The notes beneath the pieces were generated by a model. The model searched no databases. It worked only from the letters and a program-made list of their open reading frames with translations, and was not told the DNA's origin. Shown in pieces: positions 1-13,028 of a stretch of 64,000 nt of DNA. The translations under genes were made by a program, and so were the position numbers. How positions within the stretch are numbered: position 1 is the first letter of the stretch; every line of letters begins with the position of its first letter. Source of the stretch: Myotis daubentonii (lineage: Eukaryota; Chordata; Mammalia; Chiroptera; Vespertilionidae); contig NC_081847.1 in NCBI RefSeq assembly GCF_963259705.1, forward strand, positions 87,604,485 to 87,668,484, read 5' to 3'.

Positions 1-3000
1 TTACCAATTCATCTAATCCTCTAAAACTGTTAAGTTTCTTTATCTGTTAACCAGCTTCACTACCAAGGATCTCATTTATTGTTTTATTCCACAATCATCC
101 CCAAATCCATCTTCATGGTCCCAGTGTTTAAGAGTTCAAGTTTGCTAGACAAACTCTAGATACTGAAAACCAGAAGGCCATTCTGACACATAACAACTAA
201 AGATCAAAACAGATTATCATCAGATATGAGATGGTACTACATTTAGATTAACTTTAAAACAATAGTTTTAACTTGATTTATGTTGTCACAAAAGAAGATA
301 GGATACCTTTTATTTAATACAATTGACCACACGTAAGCTAACCAAGTTCCATGTAACAGTGTGTCCTTGCTCCTCCCAGATGATAACTTAGCTTGCTCTT
401 TGATAACCAGGGCCTGGCACAGCACAGAAGCCGATGGATAATCATGCCATGTGGGAATTCATTACTGTAGGTCAGATCTTTTAACTGGCATGAGATAACC
501 AGTGTTTCACATGACATTGATGAAACAATCTAATATGTTAGTAAACATAAGCTAGCTTACATGGATAAATAGATAATTACTGTTTAGTGTTTGAATTAAA
601 AAAAAAAATAAGTCTTCAAATAGACTTTCCAGTGCTATTTTGGGGGACATCAACAATGTCCAGGGTTCCAAGTTCAAAGTACTTGAACTACTGGGGGACC
701 TAGTATATTTTTCTTGCATGGCTATAATTCTCATGTCCCTAGTGATCTCTCCCTCACCACCTCATTAGGTTTTCTATTTCATCCTTCTTGACTGACGTTA
801 GATATTGATTATACTATCTTCTCTTAATTCCCATTCTCTAAAGGTCACAAGCATAAACAATATACCTGAAATTGTCCTCCACCTGTAGGAATGAAGATTT
901 CTTAGAAAGAAAGGAGAGAGCTTGTCTGTCCCCCAGAACCTATTGAAGTTGGCATATGGTCAGCTCCGCATTTACTAGACATGTGACGAGGGGGTGACTG
1001 AAGGGTCAGGCAGTCCGCCCTGACTTACACAGAGGCTTTCTCTGAAGGCACGTAGAAGCCAAACCTATACCCAGTGAATGCAGAGGTCACACAGATGAAT
1101 GAGCGAGCCTGTGCACCTTCCTCCTCTGGTCTTGTTTTACCTCAATTTATTCCTGGAACATAAAAAAACATAAACAAAAAAAACACTATGTCATGATATA
1201 CAGGCATACCTTTATTGATTCTTTATATAAAAAAGGGAGTTAGAATAAAAAATCTACTTTTCTGGAATGTTTTAAATGTAATTTTACACATTTGTATAAA
1301 TTATGAAGATTTCTGGGTTCTCTAAATTAATTTTGACACATCACAATAGCAACATTTGTTTTCTGGGATTCAACTGTCAGCTGTAAAATTTAGAAACAAA
1401 AATCTATAAATGAAAAAATCACTTCCTTCAGGCCTGCTACTGACAGACTCAAAATGTGCCTGTGAGACAGAAGGGATTTGGCCATATGCCAGTGATAAGA
1501 ATAGATGCTCTCCTTTCTTCCTCCAAACTCTAACTACAATTAGCAGTATGTGTGTGTATGCATGTGTGCGTGTGTGCACGCGCGAGCACATGGAAAAAGA
1601 AAGAGGAAATATGAACAGATGTGGGAGTATGTACAGACAAGGAGTGTCATATTTAGTCCTGAATTGGTGTAAATGAGGAAGGAAAGTAACAGAATCATAG
1701 ATGATGAATAACAGCTCCTGGGAAATCGCTCCCTTTTCCCGCTCTGTTCAGAGCTCCTTGGCTTTTGGCCACATGGAGGTTTCTGTTTGGTGTTAAATAA
1801 ATTTTGATTCCAGAGATTAGGCAGGTCTTAATGAAAGACACTCTAAACAGAATTAGGGGCGTTTCATGGAATGTTTCACTCGGAGCACACAACACAGCCC
1901 CAGAACACTGCAATGCAGGGAGGATCACAACAAAACAAGTCATAATCTTTTTGCTGTTGGAGGGTCTTGACTTCAATTTGTAAAAAATCCAGCACCTCAG
2001 ATAAGGTATGCTACGTAGCACCCACTTGTGTGTGAAGACACATAGCACCTGCTGAATTTCCTAAAAGAAAACTCAATGTGGCTGCTAAGCAGCCAGAAGG
2101 TGAGCAAGCAGTAAGTTAGCTTGAAATCCAGGAAACTCGGTCTGTGAAGTTAAATTAATTTGTAACTCTTATGCGTGGGAAGAAATCGAAGAGAATACCC
2201 CATTGGAGTGGGCAGTATCCTTTCATTTCCAATCAGAAAACAAAAAGGGTTTGCGTTAGGAAAGCATATGAGTCAAAAGCAAGTACTGGTTATTTTAAGG
2301 AAGACAGTTATTAAGCTGTGCAAACCAGTATTATGTTCTTGCTGACACAGATGCCAACAGTCCATAATTAAATTTCTCTCTGCCTCAGTTATTCTTAAGC
2401 CTCAGCCATGTAAGTTTAGTAATGCTGATTTAGGGACACGGCCTCATTAAAAGAAAGTCACTGCCATAGCAGGGTGTGCCTGCATTCCACACCTCCTGTC
2501 TCAGAATATTATAGTTACCTTTCACTCTATCACATACCCGGGCTTGGATCATTTATACAGTCATCCTGTTCTCTTCCTATGAGGGAAGACAAAAATGTGT
2601 GGCCCCAAGCCATTTGGGAAACCCCGTGAAAGCAAGGAGCCAGATATAGCCTCACAGACTCAATGAACTTGGCCAGTGTAATGTCCAATGGAAACTAGTT
2701 TTCAGGGATAAAAATGCCTCTAAACAGAACATGCTCTCTCTGCCTTCATGGTGTGCCTTCCTGGGTCTCTTTAGGACATGGGCCGTGAAGACAGTGAATT
2801 TTTATTTCTGAGTATGTGAAGCGTGGGTAAATGTGTCAGGTAATCTGATCTAAGATGTTTCTTACCTTTTAATAACCTATTGCTCAAAGACAGGGATTGG
2901 AAATACTTAAGTTTTGAATGGCCTAAATGAAAAATAATGAGGTTGTTAATGATTTTGATGAGAAAGAGGAGGAAAAAGAAGGGGAGGAGGATGAAGTAAA

Positions 3001-4105
3001 TTTAGTTTATCAATTGCTACTTGAAACATGTAAAACTAGCCCCACATTGAAAGGAAATGGGTTTTGTGAGTGTCTCCGAAGAAGAGCTAATTTGTTGAGA
3101 CGTGCCTACATCAGTTCTCAGTGTGTGGTCCAATGGCATTTCTTGAGAGGATTTCAGATCTGTGAGGTGAAACTTATTTTCAAGATAATATTTTGTGTGT
3201 GTGTGTTTTTTCCTCTATGTTGACTTAAGAATGTCATTGATGAAGCAGTAAAAGTTGTTAATTATATTAATATCTTCATCCTTAAAAACATCTTTTTAAT
3301 AGTCGGCATATCCAAACATGAAGGGTATGAAGATACAATGGTTTTTTGAGGGATAAACACTTTTGTGGACATTTGAGTTTCAAGCTGAATTAGCTGCCTT
3401 ATTCCCCCATGGACACCATTTTCACCTGAGAGGACAATCAACAGAAAAACTGGAGCTATGCAGACTAGGGTATTAGTTAGACATTTTCTCAAAAATAAAT
3501 GAAGTGGGCCAGTCAGTTCAAGGAAAATAGTATTAGGTGCCAAGGATGAATTCAAGTTTTTAGGCTAAATTAGAAATTTGGAAAACCTGTGTCCTCTCCT
3601 AGGAACTTGACACCTTCACAACATTCTGAGGGCTTTTGATGGGATTGGTGGTGATGGTAGCAGATGAGGTTTTGTGGTAGTGTATGATGCAATGTTTCAA
3701 CATTTGGAAGATCTGTCTAACTCAGTGTACCATTCCAGATTACTATTGATTGATGTGCCAAAATCATGCATGGGTAAAAGATGTTTTCAAAGTGCAAGAG
3801 AGACCAGTGGGTTTTTATATAGTATAGCATAGAATGGTTATCAATATGGTGCCAGATTCCACATAAAAACAAACTTTCAAGAAATTAGGTATTGAGTTTT
3901 GGTTTAGAGTTAAAGGATAAAATTTACCATTACCTGAAAACACTATTAAAATGTACTTCTCTTTTCCAACTGCATATCTGTTTGAAGTCAGTTATTTTCG
4001 TGTAATTCAACCAAATCAACATATCAGGTCAAAGTGCAGGAAATAACGCAAAAATCTAGTTACTAGTATTTCCTATTAAACCACTCATTTAAATATTTTC
4101 AAAAG

Positions 4106-4236
4106 TGCAGGGTAGGGCAAAAGTAGGTTTATAGTTGTTCATGTGGAAAATAATACAATAATTAATAGATAGTGTAAAGATAAACTCTGTGTTTTGTGTA
4201 CACCCAGCTAGGAACCTACTTTTGTGCCACCCTGTG
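4106..4236 (+). mobile_element. mariner-like MITE
   Basis: The ends are inverted copies of each other: cagggtagggcaaaagtagg at the left and cctacttttgtgccaccctg at the right. The right flank is TA, as expected for Tc1/mariner; the left flank (AG) has decayed. The interior shares text with the element at 28110-28237, showing a repeated family. It is too short to encode a transposase. Confidence 0.6.
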
Positions 4237-4289
4237 TAAAGTACTACCACTCTTCTCACTAATATTTTTTGTTTTGGAAAATAGAGGGT

Positions 4290-4471
4290 TTTTAAAAAAT
4301 TATTATTGATTTTAGAGAGAGAGGACAGGAGAGAGAGAAAGAGAAATATCAATGTGAGAGAGAAACATTGATCTGTTATCTACAGGTTTCTGCTCCCCAC
4401 CAGGAATCAAACCTGCAACCTTTTTGGTATATAGGACGATGCTCCAACCAACTGAGCCCCCTGGCCAGAAC
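4290..4471 (-). mobile_element. Ves-type SINE
   Basis: It is a tRNA-derived bat SINE on the - strand. The A-rich tail appears as tttttaaaaaatt at the left. The purine-rich gagagagaaagagaaat block and a tRNA-like head ending ctggccag follow. The box-B-like segment is degraded. Confidence 0.8.
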
Positions 4472-5084
4472 AAGGGTGGTGTTGTTATTTTTGGCAATGG
4501 GTAAATACATATTTAATAAATAAATATTTTAAAAATATCTCATTTTTTTTTCATTTTGAATATGGCAAATATGTGTAGGTATAACCTGCATAAGCAAAAA
4601 AGTTTGGAGTCCTCAATCAATTTTAAGAGTACATGGTTATTGAGATCAAACAGTTTGAGATCTACTTTCACATCATTATTCATTTTCCTACTCATTGCAG
4701 ATCAGTTTTCTCTAATTCAGATAACAGACTAAGCTGAAGTGGGCCAAATATTCCATTTAATGAGTTAGAAAGAAAGAAAGAAACTTTCAGGCCTCTTGAG
4801 GCCTTGACTCCAGAATTCAGAGTGTATTTTCCACCACCATCTATTGGTCAAAGCAAGATTCAGGGTGAGGCCAGATCTAAATCATGAGAAAGACCTTTGA
4901 TTCTGGAATGGAGGACTCGAACAATTTGTGATTCTAGTTAATCTATCACCGTGTTGTGAATCATATGAACTTTTTCCTATTGAAAACATTTCTATTAGCT
5001 TTTTTTTTTCTTAAAACTTTCATAGTTTATTAGATTAGAGAAATATCTTTGGAGAAGTGAAACCAAATTTCTCTTCCCAAAGGT

Positions 5085-5412
5085 AACATTTTCTTCTGAC
5101 ACCACACATAAGAATAAACACAAAATGTATAAAAGGCTTAAATGTTACACGTGAAACCATAAAAATCTTAAAAGAAAACATAGGCAGTAAAATCTCAGAC
5201 ATTTCTAGTAGCAATATTTTTTCTGATATTCCTCCTTGGACAAGGAAAACAAAAGAAAAAATAAACAAACTGGACTCCATCAAACTAAAAAGGTTTTGCA
5301 CAGTTAAGGAAACCATCAACTGATTAAAAAGACAACCCACTGAATGGGAGACCATATCCGCCAATGAGACATCTGATAAGGAGTGAATACCCAAGATTTA
5401 TAAAGAGCTTAT
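5085..5412 (+). mobile_element. LINE-1 ORF2 fragment
   Basis: The sequence from about 5255 corresponds to the L1 ORF2 C-terminal region, sense strand: tccatcaaactaaaaaggtt, then a kinked copy of the ACN-rich segment, then gggagaccatatccgccaat. It is interrupted by many stops. The L1 is both 5' and 3' truncated. Confidence 0.8.
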
Positions 5413-5541
5413 GTAGTAGAAGGTGCAGTGGGTGAAGTGGAAGGGTGCAGGGGCACTTTATTTATTTAGAGTCTCAGTCTCTGTAAAGTTGTTAAAAATT
5501 AAAAATTAAAAATAAACACAAGGCTTAGAAAGAGCCAAACA

Positions 5542-5800
5542 TCTATATATATAAAACCCTAAGCGACTGAATGACCGGTCAACTGGTTGCTATGATGTGC
5601 ACTGACCACCAGGGGGCAGATGCTCAACACAGGAGCTGCCCCAGTGGTGAGTGCCCTCCCACAGCCAACCTCCTATGGCTGGCCAACTTTCGGCGGTCCC
5701 TCCCCCTGGTCAGCCGCCCCCCCCCCCCCGCAATTGGCCCTGATCACTGGCCAAGATGAGGGACCCTACCTGTGCATGATTTCGTGCACCAGGCCTCTAG
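5542..5800 (+). mobile_element. HeliBat-like non-autonomous Helitron
   Basis: It begins TC (tctatatatataaaaccct) after a host A and ends aggcctctag before a host T, the Helitron A|T insertion rule. The 3' subterminal hairpin is tgcatgatttcgtgcacc. It also carries the family motif ccaccagggggcaga and a run of about 15 C at 5713-5730. It has no Rep/helicase coding. Confidence 0.88.
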
Positions 5801-6335
5801 TATTATTATGAAAAACAAACTTTCGTGTAACTTCCTTTGAGAAGACAGCAGATATTTTCTCATACCTTCTATATTCTAATTCTCTGCACCTGTGTGTTAT
5901 TTAACATAATTCTAACATGTTTGCTTATCCTATTTCCCAATCCACAGAAGCAATAAAGCAGAAGGAAGTGGAAGAGATATTAGAGGCAGACAAACTGCAC
6001 CTATGGAAAGTTTGGAGCCATAACATTTAGTCACTGACAATATTGTCTTGTTCTCTAATAAGGACAAAGCAACAAGGCCTGTGGCCCAGAGGAGTGCCTT
6101 GTAGTCTCATGATTTTCCCTTTGCCTTATACCATGAGGTCATCAATAGCTAAGAGTATTTTAATATCATAATTCTAGAAACAAAGGGCAGAAAAACCCTT
6201 TTAGGAATTCATTTCATAAGTTATATTGGCATCTGTCCATTGTTCGGTCCTTCATTTCTATCACGGGATCTTGCTAGGAACAAAAATGATCGAGCTACAT
6301 TATTTACCTTTGCAATGTTTTTCATAAAATATATG

Positions 6336-6480
6336 AGCCTGTGGCCCAGCCGGCAAGCATCAACCTATGAACCAGGAGGTCATGGTTCGATTCCAGGACA
6401 CATGCCCTGGTTGAGGGCTTGATCCCCAGTGTGGGGTGTGCAGGAGGCAGCCAATCAATGACTCTCTCATCATTGATGTT

Positions 6481-6541
<61 letters not shown>

Positions 6542-6562
6542 TTCTCTCTGAAATAAATAACA
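6336..6562 (+). mobile_element. Ves SINE directly upstream of DCC exon 4
   Basis: It has the tRNA-like head with aacctatgaaccaggaggtc, the B box-like ggttcgattcc, the ggaggcagccaatcaatg block, then a CT-rich tail and gaaataaataac. Its 3' end lies about 50 bp before the exon 4 acceptor. Confidence 0.88.
6485..6538 (+). repeat. (CT)n microsatellite inside SINE, about 27 units
   Basis: This is an uninterrupted TC/CT run expanded from the SINE's own ctctctctc segment. It lies in the sense strand 73-126 bp upstream of the exon 4 splice acceptor. Confidence 0.97.
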
Positions 6563-6610
6563 ATATGTTTGTTTGTTGTTTAAATGTGACCCTGTGTTTT
6601 CCCTCCACAG

Positions 6611-6761
6611 ACCCAGGATTGCATAGGCAGCTTTATTTCCTGCAAAGACCCTCCAATGTGGTAGCCGTCGAAGGAAAGGATGCTGTCCTGGAGTGCTGTG
6701 TGTCCGGCTACCCTCCCCCGAGCTTCACCTGGTTACGAGGAGAGGAAGTTGTCCAACTCCG
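6611..6761 (+). CDS. DCC: DCC netrin receptor, Ig-like domain 3, first half (probable exon 4)
   Basis: DCC is a single-pass neuronal receptor for netrin-1 that guides axons and can act as a dependence receptor. Its extracellular part has four Ig domains followed by fibronectin III repeats. The 151-bp exon begins two bases into a codon and ends two bases into another. It reads [10 protein letters not shown] near the start, then the B-strand cysteine segment [15 protein letters not shown] and the core tryptophan in TWLRGEE. The acceptor is a good pyrimidine tract ending ttttccctccacag. The donor is gtattg, which is weak. Reading through the donor gives an in-frame stop within about 20 codons. 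From memory, the human protein differs only by I to V changes here (VVAVEGK, EEVVQLR). Exon number is inferred from the family layout. The gene identity is very secure; NEO1, the closest paralogue, fits less well. Confidence 0.96.
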
Positions 6762-6850
6762 GTATTGTAACTTTAGGGCTTCTGTGAAGTATATGCTACT
6801 GTTTATCTTGCTCTAGCTTGATATAGATGCCTACAAATATTAGGGTCTTT

Positions 6851-7068
6851 TTTAAAGAAAAATAAATTTTATTGACTTTTTACAGAGAGGAAGGGAGAGG
6901 GATAGAGAGTTAGAAATATCGAGAGAGAAACATCGATCAGCTGCCTCCTGCACACCCCCTCTTGGGGATGTGCCTGCAACCAAGGTACATGCCCTTGACC
7001 AGAATCGAACCTGGGACCCCTCAGTCCGCAGGCTGACGCTCTATCCACTGAGCCAAACCAGTTAGGGC
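6851..7068 (-). mobile_element. Ves SINE with 9-bp TSD
   Basis: A full-length tRNA-type SINE in antisense, with its head ending gccaaaccagttagggc. It is flanked by a perfect direct repeat, agggtcttt, at 6842-6850 and 7069-7077. Confidence 0.93.
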
Positions 7069-7658
7069 AGGGTCTTTGATAATGATTGAATATTTTCCCA
7101 CATTCCTTGACATACAGTATCTGAAAGACATTTACCCACTTAGATAAAGGGCAAGGAATAGTCAAAATTCATGAGATCAATTCTAAAAGGAAATTTTTAA
7201 AGCCAGGTTGTCATTAAGATAATTCTCCCCCAAGAGTCTTCAGCAAAGATAGTTGGAAGGTCTCATCCTAAGGAACCATATAGAGAGTGAAATATTTCTT
7301 AAGAAACCAACATTTCTTGAATAAAAATATTACATTCAAATATAGTAGGTTTCTGTAACTTTTCTTAGCTCCAATGATCTCTCTCACTATCTTCTCTACA
7401 GCGAATATTTCAGATAAGGCAGGAAAAGGAGTTGGCCAGGTTTGAATCATTGGACATTAATATTAAGGCATAGTTAGAAAATAAACTCTTAAATAGAATG
7501 GAACACTTAGTCTGAAACATTTTGATTGAATGGTTTCACTTAAGAAATTAATTTCATTGATTTTGAGGTTTGGCATGCTCCTTTTCAACACATTTATTTT
7601 CTATGGTTTGATAGATGCAGAGACAATAAGTTAATCTGTAAATGTCATTTACTTTAAA

Positions 7659-7849
7659 TCCTATATAAAGGAAAGCTAATATGCAAATGTCTCTCGACCA
7701 GGAGTTCGACCAGGGGGGTGGGCTGGTCGGCCAATCTCCCGTGGCCCTTTCCCCCTGCTGGCCACGTCCTCTATTGCCCCCACCCCACCCCAATCACAGC
7801 GGGCTGGCCGGACCCCACCCGTGCATGGATTCATGTACTGGGCCTCAAG
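7659..7849 (+). mobile_element. HeliBat-like Helitron, decayed 3' end
   Basis: It starts tcctatataaaggaaagcta after A and ends gggcctcaag before T, where CTAG has become CAAG. The terminal hairpin is gtgcatggattcatgtac. The interior is C-rich and non-coding. Confidence 0.8.
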
Positions 7850-8340
7850 TATTTAATAAATGGTATGGTATCACAATAGTTCTGAGAATATGAAAGCATG
7901 CGGAAACCCTTCCCATCTGCAGAGTATCACAATGTGTCCCTGAGCATAGCGGGCATTGCTGGCGCAGTGTGAAAGGGCCTTGTACAAAGGCTGCTAAGTA
8001 GGATGGAGGCCACAGGACATTGACCTCCGCGGTGGGGAACAACTTCTCAGGACCTTGCAGCTTTCAAATCCAAAATGAAAGAACTGGCCCAGATTATCTA
8101 TACATTCTTCGCAGCACTAACATTAGTGCCAAGTTTAATCTACTTCAGTTCTTCAATCACTGCACACAGCCTTCCAATGGGAGTGGTTTACCTTGAAGAA
8201 ATTTCTCACCAATGACTGCCATACCATCAAGCCCCTATGATACAGAATTTCTTTTCAGCTTTATAATTTGAATTTTCGTGGAGTTCATGTAAACCTTTGA
8301 GTACCTTGTTGATAGATGGGTTTGTTCGTTAACGCTCTAA

Positions 8341-8514
<174 letters not shown>

Positions 8515-9657
8515 TGAAATGAGTTTACATGGTATCCTTCAAAATATATCACCACGATGCTTCAACTGCTTATTGCCGAATTGCTTCCTTTTTTTTTTTA
8601 GTGGAAAATTGCCCCCTCAATACTCCACTTGCAGCCTTGCTCTGCTTTGATTAATTGCATAGGGGTTAAATGCAGTGTTTGAATACTTGCTCATTGATTA
8701 AAATCCAGATTCATCACACTGTAGTCTTTTTATTTATTTCAGTGATACAACTGAAAACTACCAAAATTATTATTTAACAAATGTGTTAAAGAAATAAATG
8801 CGATATTGCAAAATATATTACCTGGGGAAAAGAAATGAAGTGAATGAGATAAATTGCATGACAAATATGAACCTCAATAGAAAAGTCAGTTGTCATTTGA
8901 GATGACAGGGTATCTGAGAGTAAGTTCAGATGTGTTGCTGAAATTGCTTTGTTGAGATGGAAGGACTATAGATGTTTTCTTGCAAGTGAATCATAAAAAT
9001 CAAATACATCTAAAGAAAACTTACATGGCAAGAATCCAATTTAAAGAAATTTTAGGACCACAGATGGGTTCATATTATTCCAAGAAGAAGGGTCACTGGC
9101 TATCATTGCAAATTAATAATTCTTATGTATGGTAGGTACTCAAATGGGATGCATATTTTATCTCTACTCCAGATTGTTTTTAGGCCAGTTTCTTTGAATT
9201 ATGTAGTTTGGAGAAAGTACATTAACATTTGAATTTCAATTGATTTTTCCTGTAACAACAAAAAATTGTCTACCAGTCCTCGAATTAGTTTTCCTCTGGA
9301 GTAAATCTTCTTACCTTTTAAAGAGCCCAGGAAAAATCATAGGCCCTTGAAAATTTATTCAGTAAAAAGGAAAAGATTTGATACACTGATTATATCTGCT
9401 AGCACATATCATAATATCATTATGCTATCCATTCTGCTTTGTGAGCTTAAAGTTTATTTTTAAAATGTTTTAATCTGTATTTAGGGTAATAATGCATATG
9501 ATGGATGAGGCAATGGACTTGTTTATTCCTTGATCAAACCATAAATATTAAACTAAGAATAGGCAAAGGACTTTCATTCTTTGGTTTTGGAGGTAATGTT
9601 ATTCTAACTTAAATGTCATCTGTCTTTAAAATGACAACAATTTCATTTATTCTTATA

Positions 9658-9766
9658 CCAGAGGCTTGGTGCATGAAATTCATGCAAGGGGCTCGGCCCT
9701 CGCAGCCCTGGCTTCAACCGGAGGTCGTCCAGTCTAGTTAGCACGTTATACTTTTATTATTATAGA
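9658..9766 (-). mobile_element. short HeliBat-like Helitron
   Basis: In antisense, the 3' end reads ccagaggcttggtgcatgaa with the hairpin atgaaattcat. The 5' end reads cttttattattataga followed by T. At 109 bp it is an internally deleted copy. Confidence 0.75.
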
Positions 9767-10313
9767 TGGAAGTTTTTGGTGAAGCAAAAAATTTTATATT
9801 TGTAACATCAAAGTACAGTAACATAGAATGGCTACCATAGAAATTATCTTGTAAGGTGTATTACAGATCATAAGGCAAAAACAGTTATGGGATGCAATAC
9901 AATTCATAATGATCATAGGTAAGCCTCTAATTGCAAATGCATGAAGTCAAATTATATATCAAACGAATGCACAGTATTTAAATATGTAATGCCTCATTGG
10001 TATCTATGATAAATATGTAAATTCTGATTTTTGAGACTACAGAATTAGCCTAGAAATATCTGTACAGATCTAAATATCTGCACACATATTGACATTCATG
10101 CACATTCCTCTGTGTGTTCCTGTGCATGTTTGTGTCCTTCAGTTCTTTATTATTGAGGATTATCTTGTTTCCAAGTTTAACTTAACAAAAACAAACACTG
10201 AGATGATCATTTTTATAAGTATATCTTTGTTATTTATTTGCTTATAACTTAAAGAAAAGTAAAGCAGAAACAGTTGTATTCTCACTAGCAGTGCAAGAAT
10301 TTGCCTGTCACCA

Positions 10314-10531
10314 AGGTCAGCCTGGCTCAGTGGTTGAGCATCAACCTATGAACCAAGAGATCATGATTCGATTCCTGGTCAGGACACATGCCTGGGTTGC
10401 ATGCTCAATCTCCAGTGTAGGACGTGCAGGAGGCAGCTGATGAATGATTCTCTCTCATCATTGATATTTCTCTCTCTCTCTCTCTCCCCCTCTCTCTTCC
10501 TTTCTGAAATCGATGAAAGTATATTTTAAAA
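10314..10531 (+). mobile_element. Ves SINE with 19-bp TSD
   Basis: It has a tRNA-like head (cctggctcagtggttgagca), a CT-rich tail and an A-rich end. The target-site duplication beginning aagaatttgcctgtca matches at 18 of 19 positions (10295-10313 and 10532-10550). Confidence 0.93.
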
Positions 10532-12150
10532 AAGAATTTGCCTGTCATCATGAGTACATTCTTTCCTAGCCCCCAATATTTGCTTATTTAAAATTTTTAT
10601 AAAATTAAGTCTTCTTTTTCTAGTTTGCATCTCTATTAAATTCAGGTTTCTTTTTATAGTTTTAATGTCATTTTTCATCTTTTTACTTTTATGGAAATAG
10701 TCATCTTCATTTTGTTGATTTGTAGGCACTCTTTCCATAGGAAGAATAGTAACTATGCTGTGTATGCTCCATGTGTATTTTTTTCATTTTTTTAAATTTA
10801 AAAAATAATTATATTTTATATATGGTACCACGTCTTTTTTTTTTTTTTTTTTAATGGCTGCTGGCTTTGTGGGCTTTAGACTTACATTTTTGTTCTAAAT
10901 GGATCACCTTATTTACAAAAATCTAGATGTGATTATGCATTGAATGTATAAATTAGAAGCGGTACTCATTTCTAAAAATAGATGGAACTGTGTTTATATC
11001 TTGGGTGTTTTGGGCGTGGGTTTTTTGGGGGAGCGGGGGAGGGGGGTTGAATCTTCCTAATAACTGGGTATACATTTTAAAGATTTCCCTACAACCATCG
11101 TATAATTTATAACTATTGTAGAAGGCATAATTTAATTCAGGAGGTGGTTATAATGCTGTTTTAACTGTTCTACTCAGGCTTTAAAATAAGTATCAATATA
11201 ATAAAATTTTTGATATATTCTTTGACTATTCTGATATAAAGTTAATCTGGCAGGGCTGAATTTATTTGGAAAATAGAACTTAATATTCTTTTAAGTGGAA
11301 GATGAAAAACAACAAGAAAATAACCATTTATGTTAATGATTATGACCTATTGGAATATCCATCAATATGTTATTGGTGAACAAGTTTTGAGTACATGCAC
11401 CACATAGGTTCTGGGAAGGCTAACAAAGGTTTGAAGTCTGGCTTAAATGGGATTTTAGTATCACCACAAATGTATACAATCAGTTGCTCTAATGCCTTAT
11501 GACTAAGATTTTTTCATAATGTAAACTTGGAATCAGTGAAGATATGAGGAGTTGATAGTCTCTATTCTCATAAAAGATAGAGCATAAAGCCAGCAGCCGG
11601 GTGGGGGGTGAGGGGGAGAAGGACGGGTCCTGGAGAGGATGCAGAGCCAGGCTCTCTGATATGGTTCTAGCTTCTGTTTCATTTGAATCACTACTGCCAT
11701 AATGAGCTACAGAGCAGGAGTCTGTCCATTTTTATTTGTAAAAAGTCCACTTTATGACTGAAGAATTATAATTACCATTTCTGAAAATATATTCATTATT
11801 CCCTATATCTACTCACCTCCATCATCATGCAAACATTCATACGCACAGCGAGATTTGCCACTGCCTTAGGTCTAGATTGATCCTTGTCTGAATCGATGCA
11901 TACATGCATGCGTTAAAAATGTATTTGATCTTTAACCAATAAAGTGCCCAACCTTGAATAATTCCTGTGCACTGTCCATGTACACACACACAAGAAGGTA
12001 GGTGGAAAGGTCACTTTTCAGTAGAAGCCATTAGGTCTGACATCCATGAGAAAATGAAAACATTTTTGAACTTTCCAGAAAGTGTTCTGGAATTTATTTT
12101 AAAGAGGTCCACAGCAATTTATTCAGTATACTATTGAAAGTTTACCTTTG

Positions 12151-12248
12151 GCCTTAGCCGGTTTGGCTCAGTGAATAGAGCATCAGCCTGTGGACTGAAG
12201 GGTCCTGGGTTAGATTCTGATGAGGGGCAATGCCCAGGTTGTGGGCTC
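12151..12248 (+). mobile_element. Ves SINE, 5' part (interrupted by provirus)
   Basis: This is the head half of a SINE that resumes at 14697. It contains ggtttggctcagtgaataga and runs to gttgtgggctc, where the provirus begins. The SINE's own TSD is gtttacctttg (12140-12150) against gtttatctttg (14837-14847). Confidence 0.93.
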
Positions 12249-13026
12249 TGCCGGGAGCCGGTCCATCCTTGCTGTTTCAAGGGACCTGGCATATATGGCA
12301 TATGGTTCTTAATATGTTTGCTCACCTTCTTGGCGCTGTGTTTTAACCAAGGTCACCTCTCCGAGAAAGGTTGAATCCCCAGGTAGGGATTTTCCCCTGA
12401 AGTTAGGGAGGGAATAAAACCCCTCAACTAAGTGCCAGGCGGGTAATTAATCCCTTTAACTACGAACAATCATGCTTAAACTACATAATCTTTTCTCCCT
12501 GGAATGGAGATAAGAAACACCCTAACCTTTGTAATAGAGATTGATAGGATTAAATCAACTGGTATAAATACAGTTGTAACAAGACAGAAAGACTCAGAAC
12601 TTAGAACAGAATCAAGAAGACAGAGCCTACACGGAGCCTAGAGACAGAAGAACTTCGCTGGAGAGAGCATGCTGGAGGATCCTGGAGAGGGACTGGCCTC
12701 GGAGCCTAGAGACAGAGCCTAGCGGGAGAACATGGCAAGGGATCCTGGACTGAACCTGACTACAGAGATTGGCAGGAGAACCTGACTGGAACCTGGACAC
12801 TGAACCTGACTGGAGAGCCTGGACAGAACCTGGCTGGAGAACCTAGCGAGGGAACATGGCTACAGAACCTCGCTGGTGATCCGAAGCAGAACCTCTCTGG
12901 AGATCCGGGCTAGAGATCCTGGCTAGGCTGCTGATCAACTGAACGCTGTCTCCGTATCATTCCTTCTTCACCGACTCCGTCCATGCCTTTGGGAACCCCT
13001 GGACCCGCTGGGGTTGGACCCCGGCA
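12249..13026 (+). repeat. 5' LTR of ERV2-like provirus
   Basis: It starts tgccgggagccgg and ends gttggaccccggca (TG...CA). Positions 12640-12930 are an imperfect array of short purine-rich units built on gaacctggctggag-like text. This array is not seen in the shorter solo LTRs at 23232 and 25236. A TATA-like box lies at 12563. AATAAA occurs at 12413, but upstream of the TATA box. Confidence 0.95.
12563..12570 (+). promoter_or_regulatory. LTR TATA-like box
   Basis: tataaata in the sequence ggtataaatacagttg; the same box recurs in the 3' LTR at 14227-14234 and, inverted, in the solo LTRs. It is the likely core promoter of the retroviral transcript, with the cap site expected 25-30 bp downstream. 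Confidence 0.65.
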
Positions 13027-13028
13027 TA

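Larger units (their letters stand above)
1..6610 (+). other. DCC intron upstream of exon 4 (partial)
   Basis: This is intronic sequence running from the window edge to the acceptor at 6610. Positions 1-4100 hold no feature I can support beyond short AT-rich runs and a TG/CG alternating stretch near 1545-1580. Reading frames of 60-120 codons here show no recognisable domain. The frame at 2927-3223 is just an acidic low-complexity run. Named insertions between 4106 and 6562 are listed separately. The exon encoding Ig domain 2 is not present. Confidence 0.85.

Noticed and set aside
2927..3223. 98-codon + frame with an acidic N-terminal run
   Set aside because: It is low-complexity GAG/GAA sequence followed by text with no domain, and has no splice or conservation evidence.
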